NCBI RefSeq assembly: GCF_949628215.1
Contig: NC_134281.1
Coordinates: 6,272,501 to 6,336,500 of the forward strand
From: Phalacrocorax aristotelis
Lineage: Eukaryota; Chordata; Aves; Suliformes; Phalacrocoracidae
Length of the DNA stretch: 64,000 bases
Direction: 5' to 3'
Shown here: positions 52,949 through 64,000 of the stretch, in pieces
Position numbering within the stretch: position 1 is the first letter of the stretch
Layout of the letters: each line of letters begins with the position of its first letter
Position numbers and translations under genes: made by a program
The notes under the pieces: model-generated
What the model saw: only the letters and a program-made list of their open reading frames with translations
The model's database searches: none
What the model was told of the DNA's origin: nothing

Positions 52949-55900
52949 TAGTTGGAAGTTGAATAATTGCTGTAGGATCAAGCTTTGACCCACCAGTACT
53001 TCTGGATAAAGGTCATGAGGCTAAGTTAGTTGGCCTGGTTTACTTATATACTTATGAATTTGTCCATGCATGGGTTTGGTTTGAAATGGGTAACTGCAGG
53101 AAGCAAGCACAAATCCAGCATATCTTGTGTTCAGAGTATTTCTTCAAGCTAGAACACTGCTTCTTGGTTTTGCCATCTCAGTTACTACTGAAAATCACAA
53201 TATGTTGCTTGTCACATCTCCAAGTACCACTGCTTTCAAGCTTCTCTTACCATCCAGGGAGAAATATGAGAAGAATTATCTATTTCTAGCTTAGGTGCTG
53301 CATTATTAATAAAACAAACAATACAAAACACCAAAGCACCCAACAAAAACACCCACTCAAACAACACCCCCCCCAAAAAAAAACAATCCCCTTCCCCAAC
53401 CCTCCCCCTCCACTGAAGTTATAAAACTCTGAAGTACTTAATAGTTGTTCTACTCACTTATGGTCTTTCGTATAAGTATTGAACAATTTAACATGTAAAT
53501 TCATCGCCAAAACTTCTGCAGATATCCACACTACTACTCGCTTACTCATGTTCCCCCAACATTCGTGTGAAGCAAAGAAAAGGGAGCCACGCCAAGCAGA
53601 AAAACCATCAGGAACGAAATGTTAAATGAATTTGAGGAGAACAAAGCCAGTTCTGAACTAGCCACACTTGAAAACGAGATGTCAGAGCAGGACTTGTCCA
53701 CCCTGAGGATGGGGATCATGTCCCACCATCCAGGCCTCCTTGCCCCTCCAGCCCCAGCCACCACCTGGCCCCAGGACTTCCTTTGCCACCTCCTCATCTT
53801 CTCCACTTTTCATCTCACCCTCTTTTCACAGCAGATATCACACCGCCATCGGCAAAGGCCACCACCACTCCAGAGCCCCCAGCCATCCCTGTGTGTGGGA
53901 TGCACCGTGGGTCCTGCCTAGAGCTGGCACCATGCTCAGCCTTTGCCGCACTCAGGCCTAGCCGCTCAGACAGGAACCATCTGTGCAGCCCAAACAGCTT
54001 CCCCTGCTTTCCTCCTCCCATTTGAGCTTACAGGACACAACACCCGTTTCCTAGCAAAAAGCAAATTGCTAAGAACCAGGCCCTGGAGTTAAGTGGTGAC
54101 GACCTCCTGCATGCAAAGCTGAAGATGTCCCAAATCCTCCGTTGGTGCAACACAAGTGACAAGAGGCCATCATGATGCTGCTGCTCTGGGCTGCCCGACT
54201 CCTCTGGCCCCCAAGCGCTGGGAAGGAGCATATTCCCATTCCCCAAAAGACACAGAAGGAGATTCTCCTCACCAAAAACATCACTGAACTTTTCTGTCAA
54301 AGTAAAGCCAAATCACTTAATGCTTCATTTAAGTAGAGATACACTTGGGCACAGGGACACACCAGAGATTGACAGAGGACAGCTAACCAAGGGGGAAGAT
54401 GACTTTTCTCCCAACTGACACCCCCTCCCTCTTTTTTGCCTTTTTTTTTTCTTTTTAAATTAAAAAGACCATTTGTTTCAAGCAAATTGCCTAAGGACTT
54501 AGAGTTTATAATTACAAATAAAATACTTTTTGGTCAATTTTCTCATTTCAATAGAACTTTTTGTTGCTTAGACAGCTAAATGTCATGAGATTTTTAAGAA
54601 AGGTTAAAATTCTGTGCCATTTAACAGTTAATGGTACCCAAAGAAAAACGATACAAAACCACATCCACTGAAGTATGCTGCGAGGGCTACAGGCTTCTGC
54701 TGGGTCCACTCCACCAGAAAGCCTGTTCAACATGCTACTCCAAAGCTGCTTTTTGAAGCTGCTTCAACCCATCACTTTCAAGGATAAAAAAATCCCAACA
54801 GCAGCAGCAGCAACAACAAATTGTTCTCTAGGACTTTGAATAAAAACAGAAAGCTCTATAAACAGGTGCCTATGCTTTCAGGCCAGCAGGAAGAAAAGAA
54901 TTTAAGGAGAATGGCATAGGAGAAAAATAATCAATTAGTGCCTCTTGCATTAAGAGTGATTTATTCTCCTGAAGTTTTCTAATCCAGGTTCAAGACTCTG
55001 CAAGTCATATTCACTACAGCTTGATCCACTAAGCCTAAAAATCCCGAAGACCATAAAAAACTTCAATTATTTCATTAAAATATTGATCATGGGTTTTACC
55101 GTAATTGCAGGAAGAACCCTTCAACCACCCAACTCAGAGCAATCCAAATAACCAGCCAGACAAAGGTTTAACTCATTCTCGAAGACATTTTCCCACATGC
55201 AACATTCAAACAATAAGCAACGGTATCACATTTTTCCCCCTAAGGACATCAGTGGCCTGAAGGAGCTTCACATGAGAAGTTCAGTCCTCCTGCTTCCTGA
55301 AGCCTTTCTAGTCCTCCAAGATGGAACAGCTACCTCAGTTGAAATGTAATCAAAATTAAGTTGGTAGGGTTGGGATATATCATTTCCCATAGGGCCACTG
55401 AGAGTTTAATAATAGATAAACCTATTCAGTAACTTCTCCAGCTGCCATTCTCCCCTTCCCTCTGTCTTTTCTAGATCATATTTGCTCCCCTTTCTCCTAG
55501 TCCATAACCCAGGAAGAGTGGCCAGAAGAACACTGACCAGAAAAAGCCCGACAGCAGGAAAAAGGTGAAGAGTTACTTGTATTGACCAGGGAATGACATG
55601 CAGGATGAGCCGATTCCAGCATTTTACCTTAGGACATACCCAACACAAGGAACCAACATCAGTTAGCACAAAAAAAGTCCCTGATTACTTAACTCAGCCA
55701 AAAAAGTCCCTCTGAACTTGAAAATCAAGGCAGGTATAAGAAAGTTATTTAAGATCTGGCATCATGATTGCAGTCTAAGTGGATCCAACAGTCATCTTCA
55801 AGCACAAATAGTTATGAAAAAGAAAAGGCACATTGTACAGAATGAGCATCATTTATACAACTTGGGGTTGTTTTGCCCATCACCAAAAATTCCTCTGCGT

Positions 55901-58900
55901 AACGTGACTTTTTATCCAAGGGAAAGACATGAAGCAGACAAAAAGAACAAAGTTTTTATGGATTAGTATTTAAAAACTGTGCTTTAGCTATAGAAGCACA
56001 TGACAACAGTATCTAAGGAAATTAAAGAGAGGTTAGCCAAATTTGCTTAAGGCGACAGGAATTGATGTAATTTGCAGGTTAGTGGCATGCTAGCTGCCGT
56101 TCCACAAGTGTGGCTTTCAGACAGGATTTAGTCCTCTGAACCCCTGCATTTTTTTTGTTAAGAAACCAGCATTTCAGCTGTTTACTTCCTAACCCACATG
56201 CCATAAATTTTTATTTTACACAGTTACTGAGAGGATACCAGAAAGCACTGCAACACTTTTAGGACAGACAAGTAATTGACTCCATAAAATGTCAGACACA
56301 CACCTTTTGCTATGATTTCACCTACCCCAGGTGCTTCAGAGCGTAAATATTTTATGACTAACAGGCAACAATATCAGCCACACAACTGCATCTGACAGGC
56401 AAGTTTGAATTATGGTACTACGACAGTAAAAAGCTTAATGCAAACATCTCATATTTACGTCGACTTCTGCCATCCTCCTCTCATAAGGAAGCTGGGCAGC
56501 ACTTTCATCAGCACTAGAGGGTCTGAGATTGCTCACAGCAGGACACAAATGACTCTTCCTTACAGGACCTGTCAAAGATGAAGTTGCGTCCAAAACCTCT
56601 TGCAAGACCTGGCATAGAGAGAGACGTGAACTCAAGAGGGAGCAGAGTCATAGGACTACGGACATTTCAGCTGCTCGAGAGCCCAAAGCCAGTACAGACA
56701 GTCTGAAGCCACCTCTGCTCCCAGCTTCCCCTTGCAAAGCCTTTCATAGCCCAAGCACAATCATCCACCTTTCCTACAGCCCAAGCAACACCAAGACAAG
56801 ATTTACCAGACCACTCTAACACAGTTCACTATCAACTTGAAAAAGTCCCTTTAGAGAGGTAAAAGTGTTTGTCCAACCTTATCTTCCTCCTAACGTTGTC
56901 AAGAACAGTGTTAGCCAGTGCCAGCTTTGACTTGCAGTCACGTATTTAGAGCCTGAGCAAGACTATCGGTTACATTTCACAGAGGTTACTAATCCAGCCA
57001 CTGTTCTAGCCCTCAGTAACCCCTGCTAGACCTGCATAACAGAGTATTTCACTTCCAGGTCCCCGTTTCACTGCAAGCCTGCTAGAAGAACCGGTGCCTT
57101 TAAATGACTTCACCCTACTGCATTTCCCATGGCAGGGAAGAGGTGCAGAATACCGACCCTTCTCCCCAGCAAGGCCTTGACAGGTCACAGTATTTCTTAA
57201 AGCACATCAACTTTCACATGTGCAAGTGAGTTAGAGATACCAGGTATATCTGTAGAGCCCACACCTGAGACAGTATGTGCTTTGCTATATAAGAGGTGGA
57301 ACATCTTCAAGTCCTGCAGTGCCCTGAGGAGACATTTTCCACAGGTTAGGGGAAGCATCCTTCTCCATACCTGGTTTTGCTCAGGTTGCTCGTTTATCAA
57401 ATGTGAAGAATGCTGCTGATAGGATTGGGTAAAAATAATGGCATATTTTGTAGAAAATGAACAAAGGAGGAAACAGAAATCAGTTTTATACAAGGTGTTG
57501 AGTAAAAAAAGTGATCAGAGCTACGCTTCAAACAGAAGGAGAGACAGCACACGCTGACTTTAAAATAAAAATCCGTATTACCAGCTTCCTAGAGACGTGG
57601 ATTTGCACACACAGAACAGGACAGGTTGTTTGCTTGTTCAGACTTCAATAACTATAATTCATAAGCTTCAAGTCCCCATGCCAAAAGCAGATTTTAATGC
57701 AGTAAATCTACTTTGCCCCTGCATCGAGTTCTCTTAATGTGAAAAGTCAGCGGTGCATGACACACAAGTGAAACAGAAGCTAAAACAGGCTATTTTGCCC
57801 AAACTGTGAATAAAATGTATCAAAAGGGACAAAACCCAACCTGTTACTTTCACAAATTTTAAAAACCCATACCCTCAACACTAGTCTCATTTGTCACTAT
57901 GAGGTTTGTGAAAGGTTGCTCAATTTTATAGTGTATGAGATTCAGTTTCGAGCCAAGATAACTTCAAACACTAAGGAATGTAATCTTCGGCACTTTGAGG
58001 CTAAGCAAGAAGTGAGTTTGATTTAAAAGTCTTTCAAGTCCACAACTCCAGCTTGTGAGAAAGATTTGGTGTTCAAAATATTGCCTGTGGGCTACTGAAG
58101 TACTTATTTACAAAATTTCAACATTCAGCACTGAAACACAAGATAGGGAGAGCGACGTGAAGATGGCACTAGATCAAAATATGTCAAACACCCAAAAGCC
58201 ACAAACAGGAACAGTTTTATCCTTCTCCTTTTTAAAAGTAAAATCTATTTGTAAACTCAAATACAACTCTTGGATTATTATGTTCAAGGCGGGGTCCACC
58301 CACAGCAAACCTGCTTCGGAGGCACACTGCATATCAGAAGGACATCTAACACTTGTTGCATACTTAGTCTAAAAATGATCTAGGTGAAAGACTGCTACGC
58401 TCATTGTTCACATAATTACATGGGCACTGTGAGGTTGGCAGTGTGCTCTCAAGGTCACTTACAAAGCACATATCAAGAACATGCCACCAATCACGACCCA
58501 AATGTGAAAACGAGAAACAAATACACCAAGCCCAAGCAGTGGTACGCAGTGCCTGCTGGAACAGCTAGGCCTGTGTATCTGCAGAAAGGCTTCCTATGGG
58601 AACTTTTAAAGAAGCGTCCAAAAATAAGAGTGAAAATAATTTCAAAAGGACCATTTATTTTAACAAACCACGTCGCAACACACTGGCTACAGGACAAAGG
58701 ACACTTGTTCTGGAACACGCCTGTTTTGAGGCTATGCGCTTTACGACAAATACACTGCACCATGAGAAAAAGTTATCAAAAGAAAGAAGATTTTGTTAGT
58801 TCAAAACAGTTTTAAGCTGTTAACATGCCCTGAGCTTCTACATGTCACAGTTAATAAAGAATTAGAAAGACTTAGCTGAGCTCTATACCACTTTGCTCAC

Positions 58901-61900
58901 TGCCAATGATGTCTCATGTCAGCCCCAATATGGAAGGCTTGAATAACCAGAAGAATAAAGCAGTCTAGATACATCCTTTTTATTCACACTACTAATGTGA
59001 TCATTAGACACAGCCTAAAGTAATAATAAATCGCTGGCTTCATTTAAGTGAAGGAAATGCAAGCTGGCTTACCACCGAATGGCTTGATTTTTATCCTTCT
59101 GCTCAACGAGCTATGATGTTATTTACGACTGTATTAAAACCGACTGAGTTGTAATAAAACAGTTTCAGTACCTCAGAGTGCTTGATCATCATGTTCTCTA
59201 ATGTAAGATAATCCAAGTCACCTTCATGCAAACTCAACGGGGTACTATCTGAAGCATTCAGCTAAATACCAGAATTGGGATTTTTGGGGGGTCTTTGGCA
59301 GGCCACAAAGGTGGATATGCTACTTCTACAGGGTGGCAAGCCACCGCTCTGGCGGAAAATTAACCCAGGGGAACAAATTGATGCCATAGGGCATCAAAAC
59401 TGAAAATCAACAGTGTCAGAGTTACTATTGAACAGTGGTGGTTCTTCCTAGGGAGGAGCGTGCTAATATTTGACACTTCCATTAAGCAACATTACAAATT
59501 TTATTTCCTGACTTCTCACTCACAAAGTAGGTGCCAGAGCAGACATTACGGTAGCCACAAAAGACTAAAGGTAACAACAGTAAGAAATTAAGTATGTTTA
59601 TTCCACTAATTTTAAACCCAGAAACCACAATGAAACCTAGTGTTTTAGTTATTTCTTAGCTAAAGGAATGCTGCCATAATAATTCTGCAACAAAGACGTA
59701 TTTAAGGCAAATAGCCACTAGGTTGCATGACCTCACCTCTACACCCCATGATGTTATTCCCACAACAGACAGTAGCTATCATCTGGCTGTCAGGAAAAAC
59801 AAGACTAGCATTAACCCGTTTATTAAAAAAGGATGCCAACATTTCAGCCCTTCTAAGATCTCAGGCCTTACATACATAGAGACATGGCATCACAATCTAT
59901 TTTATACTTACACAGAAAAAAAAAAACCACCATCCAGACGCTTGGCCATTTTTGTAACCTTCCCCACACCTGCCCCTCCACGTCTTCCAGAGATGAGCTG
60001 TTGAAAACCCTTCCCCTCATGTTATTTCACATATGGTAGGGAAATAATTAGTTACACTGCGGTATGATAAGCTCCTTGTCCACGTAAATGACCCTTGATC
60101 AGGCCAGAGGATGGGACACTTGCAGGATCATCACCTGAACCAGTGAAATCTTCTGACAAAACACGAGTTAGCCGTCATTAGCCCTGTTTATATTGCAGTT
60201 GCAACGAAAAGCTGCAGTTAGGATCATCACTTCAATAGATATTGCACATCCATGTTCCTTATCATGAAAATTTAAAGACTGAAAAAAAGATAGTCTAAAC
60301 TTCTGCCATGATGCTCTTCCAGCATACACGCATACCCTGGCACAGCAGCATTTTCAGCGTGCAAGCACATAAGACCTCCAGCCTGCAAAGGACTACAAGC
60401 TCCTGATTCTCTACTGCATGGAGTCCTACCAAGGTCAGGGTCAGGGCTCTGTCTGCAGGACTGCAATCACATTTTATTACACGACACCAGACAAATTCCA
60501 CCTTCCCAAACAGCTTACAGAAAACTCTCTTCAATGGTTTCATCTGAACTTCAAAAAAAGCACAAGCCAACAACTCACCAGGAGAGACACATTCACAAAA
60601 CACAAAGAAGAGTGTGTGTTATCATTCCAGTTCTCCAAAGGTTAGTTGCATATAAGAATTGCCAAGAAATTCAGAATCGTTTTGTCAGAAGATCAAAACG
60701 CCTTTTGAGGAAGAAATCCAGGGCCTCCAGGCTTGGTCTCAGAAGAATCCTATTTTAAACCGCACTTGACCCACACTAATGTAACCCTTGAAGTGCTTTT
60801 TCAAGAACAGAACTACGTTCACAGAGGGAAATAGGCATAGTATCTTCTACCAATGCCGTATTTATTTAAGTAAAAAAATCATGCATCTCCTTTTAACACT
60901 GAAAAATCTACAGATAAGATAACATGTATTTTACAACATACCTCTCATTGCTGATTGATAGCATACACAAGGTTTTAGCTATCCAAGAAATAGTATGTGA
61001 ACGTAACCCAGTTCAAGGCAACCAGATGATAAGAGTTAGGTGGATGTAATTAGAGATTAAATGTGAATTAACCAGATCCTAACTCAATCTTCCCCACCTT
61101 CCTCACCCTTTCTTAAACCCCAAGTATAAACCCGTTTTAGCATATCACTACTTTACAGCATGGAACAAATATTTTTAAAGATCTTAAAGCTTCAAAAATA
61201 CAAATAAGCTTACATTAGATGTCATTTATTTTAAATGAAACAAAGTTTCAACAGAGGAAAAGTAAAAGTTTGGGTCTTTTTAGCATCTGCTAGGAGCCAG
61301 AGGAGACGCCGGCACATCCACGATAGCGAACAGTAGGGTTTGACAATGGCAGATGTAGCTGCAGCCGGTCCCAAGGACACCACAGCTTGCTGTGCCCCCT
61401 CAACCAGCAATGTGCAAGACGTGGGACCCTGTAGGAGAACGGGTCAGAACACTGTACGCATTTCAAGCTGTTGATGTCAGACTGGCTCTAGTCTGCTCTC
61501 ACAGACTGAACTCCCAGTAGTGGCTGAAGAGCACAAGGTCTTCTCATTTAATTTCCTCTGACAAGAATCTAATTAGTACTCATCAACAGCACTGTGCAAA
61601 AATAAGCTAATACGTAATAAGTGTGGGCAACTGGGAATTTACTTCAAAATCACATTGTTGCTCCACACTGAAGGGAGAGCTACTGATGTCTGGCTGCTTG
61701 TTCTTGCCCTACCACACCAGCTCTTACCACTCAGTTACGCAGGCACAGCTGTTTGCACGGCTACATTGACCCAGGCGATCACAAGCACTAAGCCAATTTT
61801 TTAAAAAAAAAGTCACCTTTCCAAAAACAGACTTTTTTTTTTTAAATCTCAAACTGCCTCAACAGTCCCACAGAGTTTTTAGCGTAGCCCCACAGATGCA

Positions 61901-64000
61901 CATGTTGGGACACCGCAACCACAGGGGCAGCAGCTACCGGGGCTGTAAGGGACATCATCAGCCACCGTTGCTGCCACAGGCAATGTATCACAGAACCGTA
62001 ACCAAAAGTGGCCACAAATAAGGAATTGACAGAGTAACAGCCAAAGCTGCTTCTGCCGTACCCCATCTGGTGGCCTATTGCTTATATACAGCTGGTAGCA
62101 ATAGCTATTTCGGCACGTTATCTGGAATTGCAGCTACTAGAGAAGATGACACAAAGCTGGATTAACTGTGTTCCTCTAATAGTTATCTGACGTTATTCCC
62201 TTAGTCCGGTAACAGTCAGCACATTCCTCACTCCGCAGCCAAAGTGGAGCGTCTAGACACTGTGCTCAGATCACACCGAGCCATGAAGACCTGACTCAGT
62301 GCTTGCAGCCTGCCACCTTTAACCAAAGCAGATAAATGGAATTAATAAATTTTCTTGGGGAAGGTACAAATTCAGAGAGGAGGCTTTTCTAAGGATAAGT
62401 CCTGAGAACAGGCAGAAGCCCTGGCTGGAAACTTTTCCCTCGTTACTTACATTAAGCACCACAGGGACAGGCAGAAAGCAGTTCTGAATAGCGACCCACG
62501 TAGGAAGCGGCACTTCGTATAGAGCCACCACTTATTCAATAACCGGCACTCTAGAACACAAGGCACCACTTTTCTTCCCTCAAAAAGCCAGTGTACATTA
62601 GAAAAGGATAAACTCTTTTGAAAAGTCACAGTAGCATGATTAAATACTGTTTCTCCTTTTACACAGCAAACCATACAGAGCTGAACCCTTAAGGAATATA
62701 TGAACTTTTATGTGAATGGAGCCCATTAACTACCACGCAATGAATGGTGCCTGGGGTCCAGAATTCATTTCATTTTAGAAAGCAAAGAGGACAGAAAGCT
62801 TACGATTGCTACACACAAGTGCTGACTCATTCAAGGTCATTTTACTCCTTCCCTGAACAAATTGTTTCTTTGAGACCCAGGCTATCATGGTATTTCACAA
62901 GAGTATAGGAGTAGGTAGCAGTCAGGAAACAGAATTTTAAAATAGTCAAATGGCACAGTAAAATAGCATTAAACTGCTCAGAGGAAGACTTTTCAATTAA
63001 TAAGTTATGATAATACAGATTATTGCCTTTTTTTTTTCTTAAACACAAGTCTCACTTCTCAGAATTTTCTGTGTAACAAGACAGGAATTAACTTTAAAGC
63101 AGTTCCTGAAATGCTAGCAGAGCACCATATTACTTCAGTAGAACAGCCCTACTTCGCAGAAGGCTGTAGCAGCACTAGGAGCAGCTCTGCCCCCCAGTAA
63201 AAACAAGCTTCTCACCAAATGCAGCTTTATCAGTCAGCTGCTGTTGGGACAGAGATGCTGGTTAAGGGCAACAACTGTTACGATCGCTGATATAAGGGAA
63301 TAAGTCCTTCCTGAGAATATCACCCCCTCTAGCCAGGGCTCCCCAAACCCAGAAGAAACAAAAAACTCACATGCCTAAAGAAAATACACAAGCAGAGAGA
63401 AAAGTCACAGCCTTAGGTAGCTGTAGCCGTTTTAACAACAAGGTTTAGTGTGTTGCCTATAGGTCCTCGACAGGACTGTTACAAAGACCTAGGGTAGGCA
63501 GACGGGCTGTTTTCCACACGTCAGTCTTGAAATATGTTCCTTGCAAGGAAGGGAGTATTTTTTAATAAGGAGACTTTCCATTAGTTGCTTGTTTATATTT
63601 TTCTCTGAAAAAAAAAAAAAAAAACAGAAAGTTTTCATTCATAGCCTACCATTAAGTCCACAAACTGAATTTTGATTGTTTCAACCAGGGATTTCCTGCT
63701 GATTTTTAGGAAGGAAGCCTGAAATACAAGCTTTGATTCACCTTCCTTGACATATGAACTTCCTTCAAGTTCACAAATTATTTTTGACTCCAGGTCAGAA
63801 TAACTTCTGGTTCGATACCACTACCAGCTTATTTTAATATAGCTGTTTACTGGCAGGGCTTTTGCAACGTAACTATGAAAGAAAAAATTGTCAGTGTAAA
63901 ATAGGGAGGGAAAAATACTTAGAAACTCACTGTTAGGATTTTCTGGGGCTTGCAAAGAAGCCCTAGACCTTTTAAAGATGCTTAGATGCCTGACTGCTGC

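Larger units (their letters stand above)
48431..64000 (-). other. Upstream MITF sequence, no exon recognised
   Basis: This lies between the M promoter and the upstream MITF first exons (A, E, H, B and others), which share a Gln/Arg-rich B1b exon. I looked for that exon on the minus strand and did not find it, so it is probably beyond 64000. The stretch holds a CR1 tail (52899-52948), a T12-G21 run at 49981-50013 and scattered A runs. No other gene was seen. Confidence 0.5.

Noticed and set aside
56435-56635. Minus-strand ORF considered as an upstream MITF first exon.
   Set aside because: It does not resemble any MITF first exon I know and lacks a clear donor in the right phase.

Overview
The window looks like bird nuclear DNA. 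It carries an avian-type CR1 LINE with a readable reverse transcriptase plus two short CR1 tails. Every confident gene is split by GT-AG introns, and the encoded proteins are close to vertebrate families. No virus, prophage, CRISPR array or bacterial-style operon is visible. I cannot name the species.

Three genes can be supported, in the order MT-Ox, EEVS, MITF. (1) On the minus strand, 2244-7918 holds the first two coding exons of MT-Ox, the methyltransferase-oxidoreductase that finishes gadusol synthesis. The second exon (2244-2403) is clear, the short first exon (7903-7918) is inferred, and the rest lies off the left edge. (2) On the plus strand, 10870-16995 holds a complete five-exon EEVS gene, a sugar phosphate cyclase making 2-epi-5-epi-valiolone. 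All junctions and phases close to 463 residues, and the predicted NAD and metal residues are present. (3) On the minus strand, 25145-48111 holds the complete melanocyte (M) form of MITF. It has promoter, exon 1M, exons 2-9, both acceptors of the ACIFPT alternative splice, and a 3'UTR of about 3.7 kb. Its coding length (413 or 419 residues) equals that of human MITF-M.

EEVS and MT-Ox are divergent across about 3 kb. They are two successive enzymes of one pathway: sedoheptulose 7-phosphate to 2-epi-5-epi-valiolone to the UV-absorbing antioxidant gadusol. MITF, the master regulator of pigment cells, lies tail to tail with EEVS. The gadusol half of the window holds ten CACGTG E-boxes in 11 kb, against about seven in the other 53 kb by my hand count. 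Since MITF-type bHLH-Zip factors bind that motif, co-regulation is a testable idea.

Layout: 1-2243 MT-Ox intron; 2244-7918 MT-Ox exons and a 5.5 kb intron containing an unexplained 59-codon ORF; 7919-10869 divergent region; 10870-16995 EEVS; 16996-18688 EEVS 3' flank; 18689-20262 CR1; 20263-25144 intergenic; 25145-28830 MITF 3'UTR; 28831-48111 MITF exons and introns; 48112-48430 M promoter and 5'UTR; 48431-64000 upstream MITF sequence in which I recognise no exon.
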